This document shows positions 22,359-34,652 of a stretch of DNA of 64,000 nucleotides, piece by piece (the stretch's first letter is position 1; each line of letters opens with the position of its first letter). The notes under the pieces were generated by a model, which saw only the letters and a list, made by a program, of their open reading frames with translations, had not been told where the DNA came from and ran no database searches. Both the position numbers and the translations under genes were made by a program. Origin of the DNA: Prinsepia uniflora (lineage: Eukaryota; Streptophyta; Magnoliopsida; Rosales; Rosaceae); assembly GCA_032719365.1 (NCBI GenBank), contig CM064862.1, positions 53,969,840 to 54,033,839 of the forward strand, in the 5' to 3' direction.

Positions 22359-25222
22359 TGTAAGGACCCGTCCCGGAAGTCGGGATTAGCAAAGTGATTA
22401 GTGACGGATTAGCTGGGTTAATCGGTGGTTAGTTGGTTACTTTTGGACTTTGGGCGCAGAATGACGATTTAGCCCCTAGAATGGGCAAATTGTTGACTTT
22501 TAGTTCGGGCGGTCAATTGGACATTGACCGATGACCGTGACGTAGTTCGGGACGTCCCGATTCGGTAGACAGGTGGCACACCTGATTCCGACATCCGAGG
22601 AAGAAGTTATGATGTTCGGAAGGTTGGGGGCACTTTCGTAATTTGGGCTAATAGAAGGGGGAAAAGTTGACTTTTCGTACGACAAGGTTTTTACACGTAG
22701 ACCGATGACCGTTAGGTAGATCTCGTCGTCCTGAGTACAACGACAGGCGGCATGCTTTCATCTGACGTCGGACGAGCGAGATACGGGTCTAGAACGACGA
22801 AGGGTAAAATCGTAATTTGGACTCACAAGGGCATTTTGGTCTTTTTGCACATTGGGAATAGTGCAAACCAGATTGGGACAAGTGTACAAAAATTAGTGGA
22901 TATTTTTGAGTTTGGAACCATAGGGCATGGACACGTGGGGGTTATCTAGTGGGTTCTACAAGGTTTCACGGTGCAAAATTAAATGGTTGTGTTAGTCGTG
23001 CTTGACAGAAACTGAGACTGAGTTGAGAGGAGAGTTTGATCGATTGCAGGGAGGTGTGAGGCCTTGTGACCTGGTGAGAGTGAGCAGAGAGAAATGAGAA
23101 GCTAGTGAGTGAGTCGTGAGTGAGATTTGTGTGAGGAACGATTGTGTGTGTGAGGTGTGAGTTCTCAGGAAAATAGAGAGATGTCGAGGGTGTGGTGCAA
23201 CCATAAGTGATCACTTGATCCAATCAGTGTCGAGGGGAGGCTAGGACGGCTGAGGACGGCTCTGTGAACCCAGCAGAACGGGGCGGCGAGCACGGTGGCG
23301 GTCGGCAAGCAGGTAATTCCTCGAATTTCTCTGTGTGCTCTGTTTTTCCGTTTTGGTTCAAACGTTAAGTCGTGAAGTTTGAGGTCGAGTCGAGGTGTTC
23401 TGTGGGTTCTAGTGAGTGTAGTAGGTCCTTAGGAACAGTTAGAACTCGAAGCCGTGACGGGGGGAAGCCTTGGTGGCCGGGAACCAAAATAGGGGTTTTG
23501 GACGGGTTTTAGTTCGAGTTTGGGAGATGAAATTTAGGCATTGATGTCGTGTTTTGAGTAGGGGAATAGACTGCTAGGAAGGGGACGAAGCTTCTGGGCT
23601 TGAAAGGAACAAAAATGGTTGAGGGACGGCGGAGAACCGGCCACGCCGGTCCAACACAGTCGAGGGATCGAGGAAGACGATGAACAGTGTCACTGTGCAG
23701 GCGCGTGAAGCCCATGCGCAGCCCCTTTGGGCAGCGCGTGGTGGCTGTTCTGGGGAAACTTCCAACATGGTTTTTGGTCTAATCGTTGTAACGAATCTTT
23801 TGGGACAAGTTTCGGGACGATCAGACGTCATCACGGGTAAGTTCTACGGGATCGAAGGTTTAGGGTTCCGTGTATTTACGTTTAGAATTCCGGGAAAATT
23901 GGGGAACATTAGGAGGAACTTAGTTGGCTTGTTAGTGACTCGTTTGGGTGACTTGTGACAGGATTGGGAATCCCCGAGGCGGACGAATAACGTACGGGAC
24001 GCGAGTGACGTTCCCGGGAACTGTGAGTGGACTTCTTCTTTAAACCGAGCATGCATAACTGCTTTTATTTACTTGTTTTATGGTTTAATTATGATTTCAT
24101 GTTTATTGCTTATTATATATCTGTTTTATGAAATTGAACGTTTTTCAATGAATTTACGTAATTCAGCACGTTTTACGAGAAATGCGTTGACTATACTTTT
24201 GATGCTATGCTTTTGGGTTTTCAATCTATAATTGGTTTTCAATGATTATAAAGGGATTTTGAAACGAGATTTGATGATCAAGGTTTTCGGTTTTACAATT
24301 GGATTTCAGAAATCGAGATTTGATTTTTAAGTTGAAAAGTGGAATTCCGGATTTGGGTTCGGAATGACGGTTCTGGACGCCGGAAGGGCTTTGGACCAGT
24401 GATTTCGAATTCGGGTTTGGATATGAATTTAGAAATGGTTTTCGAACGGTTTTGGATTGGATTTGCTGGATCTGGTTATTGGGTTTAAAGACCCGGATTA
24501 TGTTTGACGGGGGACGGGCCCGGATTGGGTTTAAAGGCCAGGATTGAGTTTAAAGACTCGAGAGTTTAAAGACTCGGATATACTGATATTTTCCCCCGTA
24601 GGCTTGTTGAGTTTAAAGACTCGGGAGTTTAAAGACTCGGATTATATTGAGGCCTGGATTGAGTTTAAAGACTCCGGAGTTTAAAGACTCGGATAGTTCC
24701 AGCAGGTTTGATCGGATAATGATGATATTGGTATTTATGTTTTATGATACTATTTTTTTTATGATTATTATATGATTTATACTATTTTCAGATATCGGGT
24801 TATGCATGCATGTTTTCAAAACGGAAAGCCAAACCCTGGTTTGATGTTAAACTGTCTTTGAAACTTTTATTCCTTTTGGTCCAATCACACTTTTCTGGTT
24901 TTTTAAATGCCATCCAGGTCGTGGAGCTAGCGTGGGGGTTAACGTTGAGGCAGCGTCAGAGGCATAGAGTTAACCCGGAGTTGGTCTCGGAGTGTTTTCA
25001 GTTTTCCGTTGTGCATGTAAATAACTCTGAGTAGGATTTCTGTCTTTTCGTTTGTACTATGCTCTGTATACGGTTGACTCCTGGGTGTTTTAAATTCTCC
25101 CTTGTCTGGCAATGTAATTTGTAGGTTTTCGTGAGGTTGTTTCGGTCTTTTGTGTCTTTTTTTCAGACGGGAGCATGATTCACCTCGGTTATCGGGGGTG
25201 ATAATCGGGGTGGGTCCTGTCA
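22359..25222 (+). repeat. 3' LTR of the gag-only element
   Basis: It begins TGTAAGGACCCGTCCC, ends GGTGGGTCCTGTCA, and is followed by the TSD copy GTTAA. Inverted pair at 24023-24032 and 24879-24888 (one change). The GAGTTTAAAGACTC hairpin array lies at about 24481-24693. Confidence 0.92.
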
Positions 25223-25366
25223 GTTAAGGCCGGCCCAAGTCCAAGTCCAAGTCCAAGGAGAACAATGCCTAGGATTTGGGCCTCAAAGTGTGAAAGGGTT
25301 TTGATTTTTAGGTTTAACTCATATACAAATTTATTTAATAGAATAATCACTTTCAAATATTTAACA

Positions 25367-28163
25367 TGTAACACCCCGGAAATTCGAGGATTTCAATATT
25401 GTACTTTAATGTGTGATTTGACGCTTTTACCCTTGTGATGGGTATGGCCAATTGTTGACTTTTTGATTGATGAATTAAATGGACTTTGACCTATGACTGT
25501 GACGTAGTTCGGGACGTCACGAGTTCATAGACAGGTGGCACATCCAATTCGGACGATCAGGGAAAAAGTTATGACTACCGGAAGTTCAGGGGTATTACCG
25601 TAATTTGGACATTTGGGGGTGAAAATGTTGACTTTTCTTTTGGAAACTAATTTTCAGTTGACTCAAGGACCATTAGGTAGGTCTCGACGTCCTGAGTCCG
25701 TAGACAGGCGGCACGCCGAAATCGGACTTCGTACGAGGAAGTTATGGTCAGAAACGTGAAATCGGGAGGTTCGTGTCTCGGTTTTCGTGCCAAATATTTA
25801 TTCTGGAAATCTGATTGGAGGACACCTGGTGAGTGACAAGTGTCATTCACCCATTGGCTAGATTGGATCAGATCCACTATGGGTTTAAATACCATTAAAA
25901 CCCACTTTTAATCACAGCCCTTGATCTGATACACCCCTGATCTAATCTCAGCCTTTGATCTCATTTCAAGATCTAATCTGGACCGTTCATTTCATTGTGC
26001 AGCTTTCCCTCCATTTCTATATATTTCCTAACCCGACACACTCACATACTGCCCATTCCAAACCATCACACCATTGCATCTGACCATTGCTCTGAGTGAC
26101 GCTGGACTGGACGGGTGAGGCGGCAGACGGTAGGGATCACGGCGGAGGACGGCGGCGAGGTAGGGAAACCGGGAAAACCCGAAACGGTTTTAAAACCCAG
26201 AATTTGGTAACTTGAATTCCAACGTTTGGTTTTGGTTTTTATTTACCCTAATCAACTCTAGGAACTGTTAGGAACCTATTGGGATCAATTGCGTGACCGG
26301 AGGTAGCCTGAACGGAGTGCAAACGGCGACGGGAACCCGGGTCTGTTCATCGAGGTGAGTCTTCGATTCAGCCATTGTTTATTGATTTTAATTAGCTAGA
26401 ACTGTTTCTGGGATTAAGACGAGTAGTTAGGAACAAACCTGAATGAAAATGATTGAGAAATGGTGAAATGGTGACTGGGTCTTGATCGCGGGTCTGATCG
26501 ACCCGAGTTGCAGAGATACGGGTCAACCCGTTTGAGGACAAAGGTGATGACGTGGCACCCTATCAGACTGTCAGGTGACGTGGACCAACCGTGAGCTGAC
26601 ACGTGTCACATGTCAGTGCACAGTCAGCACTGACATGTCAGTGACGTGGCCCAATCAGGGACTGCCACGTGTCACTGACATGTCAGTGACGTGGACCAGT
26701 GCCGTGCTGACACGTGGCACATGTCAGATCTGACACGTGGCCTGACAGATCAGTGAGGTGGACCAATCGGATGTCGACACGTGGCACCTGTCAGAGTCTG
26801 ACATGTCAGACCTGACAGCTGTCAGATGACGTTAGCATGATGTCATGCTGACGTCAGCAGTGACGTCAGCATGGACTGTTCCTGCGTTGACCGACGCGTT
26901 GACTGGCGCGTGTGGGCGCGTGTGAACAGTACTTTTGGTGGGACCACCACCATTTTTTAGGTTTCGACGATCCGGATCCAATGGCGGTGGTTTCGGGTCG
27001 ATCAGAGATCATTAAGTTGGTCAAATTAAGGTTTATTGCACTGGGAAGCGCGTTCGGGCGGCTTTCCCGGGCCGGTTTCGGCCTAGGCTTTCATGGTTGA
27101 ATGTTGGGGGTTTAAATTGACCTTTACGAATACTTTGGACTTGACAGGGATTGTACATTTGTACCAGGACGAGGGTATACGTTCGGTTTCTAGCAGGATT
27201 GTACTGTGAGTGGGCCATTTTCTTAAACCCTTGCGTGCATAAATGTTTCTGGTTTATTATACTTATTCACATGCTAAAAACAATAATGGTTTTGATAATA
27301 TGGAAAATATGGTTATGGCACGTTTCACGGTATTTGGGCTTGAGACCCGTCCGATGAAACTTAATGATTGGTTCGGATTCTATCTATGTATATATATGCT
27401 TGCATGTGGATATCAATAAAATGTATTTGGGACTGCACTGTATAGATCCATTCATATGATACTGTCTTCTCCGGATGAGGTACCCCGAAGAGGTCACGGA
27501 CGTCTAGAACGTCCAGCGTCTATGACGCTAAGCATCGGGGATGCTGTACTCGAACGGGGTTCGGGGATTGAACTCGGAATTGAAACCCGAGTGGCACGCG
27601 TAGCCTTGTGATTGTGACCTTATTGGACGTCAGGGACGTCAGACATCTGGGATGTCGGGATTGGAGTGTATAGTGCAGTAGCTAAAATTATGGTTATGGT
27701 TTTATTACATGCCTTATGATTCATATTATATTATTTATGATTTTAAAGGATGCTGTATGCATGTTTTGGAAAACGGAGGGGTAAATTATATGTTTTACTT
27801 ATCAAATGATTTTATAAACTTGAGTTCGGTCCACTCACCCTTAATGTTTTTGGTAACCCCTCCAGGTCGTGATACTGAGGTAGAGGAGGAACCTGAGGCT
27901 GAGGCATAGATCTACTTCTGCGTACCTGAACCCCTGTTGGGTGGCGTACCCGCAGGTTTACTATAGAGTCGTGCTCGCAACTTGTAATTTTGAATTTCAT
28001 CCCTTGTCTGACATTCGTTTAATTCGGATTTGATGTATGACTTTAATTTGGTTATTTATGCATTTGATGTTTTGAGGTTAAAATTGGTATGAATTATTGG
28101 GTGTCAGACGGGAGCAGGGCACGTCCCCTTGTGGTCCCTGTGGGATCGGGGCGGGTCCTGTCA
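25367..28163 (+). mobile_element. Solo LTR, related family, TSD TAACA
   Basis: The block begins TGTAACACCCCGG and ends GGGCGGGTCCTGTCA, with perfect TSD TAACA at 25362-25366 and 28164-28168. It has the duplicated U3 block (25529 and 25702), a cluster of CACGTG and TGACG motifs (26540-26880), the inverted pair (27206-27215 with one G.U, and 27829-27838) and an acceptor-like CCAG ending at 27865. Confidence 0.92.
26540..26880 (+). promoter_or_regulatory. G-box and TGACG motif cluster in LTR U3
   Basis: Five CACGTG cores (26600, 26666, 26711, 26734, 26778) lie within 185 bp, among many TGACGTGG, ACATGTCAG and GACCAAT motifs arranged as degenerate repeats. Such motifs bind plant bZIP and bHLH factors. 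That they drive this LTR is inference. Confidence 0.6.
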
Positions 28164-28950
28164 TAACACCTCAAACATAATTTAAATCATATATTATGAC
28201 CTAAATGCTAACATTTTTTTAAGGCCCAAAACTTAATAAAGTTACTTACTTTTTACAAATAAGGCTCATATATATTATTTAGATTTTCACAATTTCATGC
28301 CCGCAATATATATTGTTCAATACATTAATAGTTTATTTATTTTGTTATTAACATATAAATTAAATTAGATTAAAACACACAAAACTAAATTTTTTCTCTT
28401 ATTTATGGAGTGATGTTTTTAAAAATAAATATAATATAAAGTTTGTTATTTGAATTTAATTGTAGTTTTGAATGTAAGATTAAATATTTAAGATAATTTT
28501 TTTACCTATATAATAACATCCTCATTTATAATTAGTTTTTTTAAACGATAAAAATATGAAGATTCGCTTTAAGCCTCATCCTCCATTGGGACAGCTCTAT
28601 GTTATTTTACATTTTAGGGTTTCAAAAGCATCTAAACACACCTAATTAAACTTCAAAATAGAATCCATAAAATGCAAATCACATAAAGGAGCCATTATTT
28701 TGGAAAAATCCTTAAACAGCCTACAAAAATATGCATGTCCAAGAATACTTATAATACTCTTAACTGATCTAGATGAGGCAGATTACAATTGAGATTAGTT
28801 TGATTGTTTAATAACTCTAACACCAAACAAGCCTTTTCTATTTCAGCTGATCGACCCTAGTCATGATCACAATCAGTGGCGGAGCCACTTAATTCCCAGT
28901 GGGGGCTCACGCCCCAGTGAACTTTTTTTTGTTAGGCCTATTTGTATAGA
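28164..28950. other. AT-rich spacer
   Basis: AT-rich sequence without coding potential. At 28875-28890 the palindromic GTGGCGGAGCCAC resembles ends seen on some plant DNA elements, but no partner end was found. Confidence 0.5.
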
Positions 28951-29372
28951 TGCAATTATACATATATATTCTTATAATTTTTCTTCTATTTTTTTTATTT
29001 TCCTACGAACATAGCAAATATTATTTAATTATTACGTATTAAGTATCGAAGTTTGAGTAGATAAGTAATTATTTTGCAAATTTTTATGTACTCAAATTGA
29101 AAATGTAGAAAGGTATAAATTTTTTATATCATTTACAAGCCAATTAGCCATATTTATACACGTCAGTATGGGAGATAAGATGTGACAGTTATCTACCATC
29201 TAAATATGATTAGGACATCTATCCTAAGTAAGTAACTGCTATAAACTAACTAGGGTACACGTGTCTAGATCTAAGAAGATGTCTAGTCTAACTGTTATAT
29301 CCAATGATGTTTGAACAGGTGTACACGGGTCTTTCCTAGACAAGTGTACACTGTTATGTACACTGTTTAACA
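28951..29372 (-). repeat. 3' LTR of the copia element, outer end unresolved
   Basis: On the minus strand it starts TGTTAAACAGTGTACA at 29372, just after a purine tract (GCGGGGGGA). The outer boundary could not be fixed; the start given here is approximate. Confidence 0.55.
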
Positions 29373-31614
29373 TCCCCCCGCAAACTAGGCACCCTTTGGG
29401 TGACGAGTTTGTTGGAAAGACTATGATGGCTTGCCACTGGTAGACTTTGGTGAACAAATCTGCAAGCTGGTGGGCAGAAGGTACAAACTTGACCTGGTGG
29501 GTTCCAGAGGCTACTCGTTCACTGAGAAAGTGATAGTCCAAGGCAATGTGCTTTGTTCTGGCATGGAAAACTAGGTTGCTGGTCATGTAGGCAGAACTGA
29601 TGTTGTCACAGTGAAGTAGAATTGGTAGGGGAGACTGAAGATGGAGTTCTCGAAGGAGGTTGAGAATCCATAGAGTTTCTGCACAAGTGTAGGTGAGAGC
29701 ACGGTACTCGGCTTCTGCACTAGAACGAGAGACTGTTTTCTGTTTCTTTGCACACCAAAAGATCAAGTTTGGACCCAAGAAGAGACAAATGCTAGTTATA
29801 GAGCATCTGGTGTCATGAAAACCTGCTCAATCAACATCAGAAGAGGCACGAATATGGAAAGGCAGGGGGTTGTGTTGGATGTGTATGCCTGTACCCAATG
29901 TACCCTTTAAATACCGGATGATGTGCTTTACTATAGTGAGATGAATTTCTGTGGGGGAACTCATGAACTGCGCAACTTGTTGGACTGCATAGGAAATATC
30001 TGGTCTAGTTAGGTTTAAATAGAGGAGAGCACCTACTAGTTGTCTGTAGAGAGTGGCATCGGTTAGGGGCTATCCAGCATAGGCAGAAAGGCTGGTTTTG
30101 GCAGTAACTGGAGTGTGGGATGGTTTGTAATCAGTGAGCCCACTTCGTTGGAGGATGTTGGTTATGTATTTATTCTGAGTGAGATGAAGGCTAGATGTTG
30201 TTTTGGTGGCTTCGACACCAAGGAAGTAGTGAAGAGGACCTAAGTCCTTGATGGCAAATTCATGGGCTAAGGTTTGCATGAAGTGGGAGACTGTAGTGGA
30301 AGAGTTACCTGTCAATATGATGTCATAGACATAGAAAATGAGGAACATTAGGGAGGTGTTGTTATGAAACACAAACATAGATGGGTCAGGCCAACTTTGA
30401 ATAAAGTCGTGTTGAAGGAGAAACGAACTGAAGCGTTCAAACTAGGCACGAGGTGCTTGTTTGAGGCCGTAGAGGGCTTTGTTGAGGCAACAAACATGAG
30501 TGGGCCGGTGGGGGTCAATAAAGCCAGGTGGATGTTGCATATACACTTCTTCGGTTAGGTTGCCATGTAGGAAAGCATTAGTGACATCCATTTGACGGAG
30601 GGGCCAATTTAGGGAAACAGCAACGGTAAGAACAACTCGGATTGTTGCTGGTTTTACCACAGGACTGAAGGTTTCCTAATAGTCAAGTCCTTCCTACTGG
30701 TGGAAGCCTTTGGCCACCAGGCGGGCTTTACATCTCTCAAGTATGCCATCTGCATTGCGCTTGATGCGGTAGACCCATTTACAACCCACAATATTGGCTT
30801 TAGGATGCAGGGGAACAAGTGTCCTGGTGTGCTGTTTGAGAAGAGCATTGTATTCTGTGTTCATGGCCTGAATCCAATTAGGGGATTTAGAGGCTTGCTT
30901 GTAGGTGGTTGGTCTGGGGGGGGTGGGGGGGGGGGGGGGGGGGGGGGGAACAAGAGAAGTAGTGTATAGTTGTGGGAGAGGGTAGCGGTAGGCATGTAAC
31001 AGGTTGCTGGACTTGGAGATCCCTGTCTTGCTGCTGGTGATCATAGGGTGAGTGTTTCTGGGGGGAATTTGGCTAAGAAATAAGGATATTGACGAGCTTT
31101 CTGTGGTGGTGGGAGATGGTGGAGCTGGAGCAGAACTTGCAGAGGGTGGTGAGGAGGTGAGGTTGGCCTATTGGAGATAGTGTTTGTGGTGAATGAGGAC
31201 TTGAAGAGTGGGATGGAGAGGTGGGAGGACTAGAGACAGTGGTCAGATTTGAGTGAGCAGATGACAAGGTGGGTTCAGTTTGCGGGCTGAGATCATAGAA
31301 CTGGTGTTGGATGGGGATGAAGGAGAAAGTAGGGGTAGGATTTTGGTATTGATCGAATAGGAAGACAGATTCATTGAAGAAGACATGGCGGCCGATGTAA
31401 ACACGTCCAGTGGAGATGTGTAGACATCGATAACCAGCATGGGAAGGGCTATACCCGAGAAATACACAAGAAATAGAACAAGGTTCTAACTTGTGTTTGG
31501 TATAATCACCAAGATATGGGAAGCAGGAGCAGCTAAAGGTGCGAAGGAGATAATAGGGAGACTGTTTCTAGTGTAGTTGAAAATAGGGTGATGACCATTT
31601 AAGGACAGGGGTGG
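29373..31614 (-). pseudogene. Ty1/copia pol remnant: integrase C-end, reverse transcriptase, RNase H
   Basis: On the minus strand the order is integrase C-terminal end (SPSHAGYRCL, then GRVYIGRHVFF; about 31614-31350), a Ser/Pro-rich linker with a poly-Pro run, reverse transcriptase ([38 protein letters not shown]; 31044-30070), RNase H (SRSSAEAEYRAL; HIALDYHFL; HQLADLFTK; 29778-29437) and the purine tract before the LTR. Copia order (integrase before reverse transcriptase) is clear. The catalytic YVDD reads YVYD, and there are several frame breaks and stops. Gag, protease and the integrase core are missing, cut off at 31614 by an inserted gypsy LTR. Not functional. Confidence 0.93.
30925..30948. 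repeat. Poly-G run of 24 bases
   Basis: It lies in the copia pol linker, where it encodes poly-Pro on the minus strand. It is preceded by a shorter G run at 30916-30923. Confidence 0.9.
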
Positions 31615-34287
31615 TGACAGGACTCGTCCCAAATCCCCCGGGATTAACGTGGGACGTGTCTGCTCCCTTCTAACATGAAGTTTCAGACCAGGGATAATTC
31701 CGTCCTTTGCCCAACCGGGACTATCAGATAGCGCCAAGATCCGGAGGAGGAATGTGATGTCTCGTTTTTGCTACAGCCCGCATCCACGATCAAACTGAAG
31801 GGCATTCAAAACACAAAAGCTGTGAGTGGACAAAACAAAGGTTTTATAAAAACATTTTCATCAAAAATACTTTTATGCCCTTCACTAAAAAGTATGCATG
31901 TATTCGAAAACCATACCTCACACATAGAACACGGGGCCTTGGCCCAAAATCCAATCAAAATACTTGGGACCTCTGCCCAACTAAATCAAATGGGAACTCA
32001 GCCCAAATCCGACACACGTAGGTCTCAGCCCCAAAATCACCTCTGTGAAATCTCATACACATATACATAGATACATATACAACCCATCCTAGAAATCCTC
32101 TGATGTCAACTCGGGGTACACAACCCCTAGGGAACAAATCCTCAATATATGTCACGATTTATATATATATATATATATATAAGTATGCATACTACTCAGG
32201 ATCTCACTCCGAGTCTACTCCCAAGAATTCTCCATCTGGGAGGTTCTGTCTCCGGATCTAGTCCGAGCATCTCTCTGGAATCTGGTCCGGGACCACATCA
32301 TAACTCTCACTCTTGAAATGGGCTCCCTATGGGGAACACGCATGCCGGGTAATGGATCGTGACTCTCCAGATCAAAAACTGGAGGATATCAATCAATATG
32401 CTCATAAGGAGGGTATATACATACTAGTATAGAAAACCATAAACGAGACTCACGCTCGATAACACAAAGAAACTGGGCCTCCAACCCAAACTTATGACTC
32501 AACGGGCCTTCTAGCCCGATTTCAAAATTAACTGGGACTCAAGCCCGAACTCGTAAATCAACGGGGCATCGAGCCCAACATCTCAGGGTCAGTCACGATT
32601 CTGATCATAGTGATGCGTGCAACCATCAGTCCAGGATCGCTCTCAATCCTGTTATGTCGCCGTGAACATATCACTGCCGCGACCACCTCTAGATCATGGT
32701 GCACACCTCACCAATCGCTCTCCTATACCATCATTACTCTGAAGTTGAACCTCCAGTGGCTGCTCGACAACGAAACGTGCACCGTGACCTCTTCGGAGGG
32801 AACACATCCCAATCCGGAGGCGAGCGTCACGTCGTCCGTCACTGTGCACACAACACCCATCGCGACCACCACTCAGACCCGTAAGTCATCAATAGGGCCT
32901 CATGCCCGAGTCAAACCAAAACCAAATGGGTCTCATGCCCGGTTTTACCTTTTCAAAACTTTTCTCATTAAAATCAAAAGCATAAGCGCGTATAAGCACA
33001 TATACAATCGAAAACCTCGAAATACATGCCAATACGTAAACACACACAAAAAAGCACTCAAGGCATCACAAAACATATATCAAAACACTTATAAAACATT
33101 TATGCATGCATCGATTCATAAAAGAAAGTCCACTCACAGACCGTCCAAGCTGCCTCATCGATACGCACGTCGTACGCCTTCCCGATTCAATCGTCGTCTC
33201 TAGGGTTCCCAACCCTGTCCAAATCACTTTAGAGAGTTATTAACAACTTAATTAACCCCTCACTAAATCCCCTAATTTTCTTGGATTTTTAACTATTTTA
33301 AACGCAATCCTAAACCTTCGGATAGCCCGAACTATTTCGAGACGATATCCGATCGACTCGAAATCAGTCCCAAAATGTTCGTTACATCGAATAGATGAAA
33401 TTACATGTTGGAAGTTTCCCCAAATTCTCCTCCACGCGACGCCAAGCGCCTCCTGAAGTGGCTGCGCGTGGGAGCCACCCGCCTAGCTACAGTGTCGTCT
33501 TCCTCCTCCAGCCGACCGGTCCGACCAGCCAGTCTGGTTTTCTTGTAACTCCGGTCTAACTGGACCGACGTGACCGGTCCAGGCCCCTAAACCGTTCAAA
33601 CTTCGTCCTTTTTCTTCCTAATCAATTCCAATCCTTCTATTTTGACCCTAAGAACCAAAATACGAAATCAAAATCGCCAAAAACACCTTAAGACCCAACA
33701 GTCCAATTTTCCCTCACGGTTCAACATTTTCAGATTCTCCCCAGGGCTTCCTCAGCCATGAACCACCACCAAAACTTTCCTAAAACTTCCCTAGCAACCT
33801 ATTAAACTCATTCTAATAGCCTAAAACCGTCCATAACGTCACAAATCAAAAATGAAAGAAAAAGGGCAAAAACGGCTTACCGTGCACGATGTCCCTCCGC
33901 CTTCCACGACGGCGTCTCTCCTGGTCAGCCACCACCATCATCCTGCCCTCACTTCATTCTCTGGGTCTCAAACATAATCAGAGGGGTACTGGGTTTGGAT
34001 TGGGAAGAAGCGGTTGCTCGGGTTTGGTTTGGTGGGGAAAATGATCGAACAAGAGGAAGGGGGTATGCGTGTGTGTGTTTGAGATGGGAAATGGATGGGT
34101 GACACTTTTCACTCATCCATTGGGCCTGTCCAAAATATCTGGGCCCCACTTACTTCAAAAAGTCTTTTGCCTTGTAAAACGTGCAATAGTGCGTTCGAAC
34201 TTCCGTGAATCATAACCTTTCCGTCGAGCGTCCGAATTCGACGTGCCACCTGTCTACGGAATCGTATCGATGCGATCTATGTGTAGG
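31615..34287 (-). mobile_element. Truncated LTR (minus), inserted in copia pol
   Basis: The plus-strand start TGACAGGACTCGTCCC is the 3' end of a minus LTR. It has the inverted pair at 31822-31831 and 33128-33137, short hairpins such as GGGCCTTGGCCC near 31935, and an AT microsatellite at 32158-32182. It stops near 34287 where it abuts an LTR in the other orientation; roughly 380 bp of its 5' end are missing, including the start TGTAAC. Confidence 0.8.
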
Positions 34288-34652
34288 AAGAAGAATGGTT
34301 GAAAACAGTAAAGAAATGGCTGAGTTATGGTCGGGTCAGGGTTGCAGGTCAAACGACCCGTTACAGTCAAACGAGTCGACCCGTATGAGGGTTGAAGATG
34401 ATGACATGGCATGCCACGTAAACATGTCAGGCCACGTGGCCAACCAGAAGACGACACGTGGCTAGGTGTCAGTCAAGTCAACAGCTGACGTGGCAGTGCC
34501 ACGTTATACTTGTTAGAACAGTGAGATGGTGCCATGTGGCATAGTGTCAGGAGCTTTTAGGTGACGTGGTATGTCCCATCAGCCATGTCAGACCACGTGG
34601 ACCAATGAGATGGTGCCACGTTGCAGTATATCAGGTTGTCAGAGCTGACGTG

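Larger units (their letters stand above)
8513..25222 (+). mobile_element. Gag-only gypsy element (TR-GAG-like), split by a nested element
   Basis: The element is bounded by LTRs 8513-11418 and 22359-25222 and flanked by a perfect TSD, GTTAA (8508-8512 and 25223-25227). Primer site, a broken gag and a polypurine tract are in the right order. Protease beyond its first residues, reverse transcriptase, RNase H and integrase are absent. A second element (12881-21939) is inserted in the internal region; without it the element is about 7.6 kb. Gag-only plant elements of this kind are known as TR-GAG and need enzymes from an autonomous relative. Confidence 0.9.

Noticed and set aside
28875..28890. 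End of a plant DNA transposon (GTGGCGGAGCCAC).
   Set aside because: No second end or TSD found nearby; left as a palindromic sequence.
30700..30969. Plus-strand open frame with poly-Gly.
   Set aside because: It is the antisense of copia pol with the poly-G run; not a gene.
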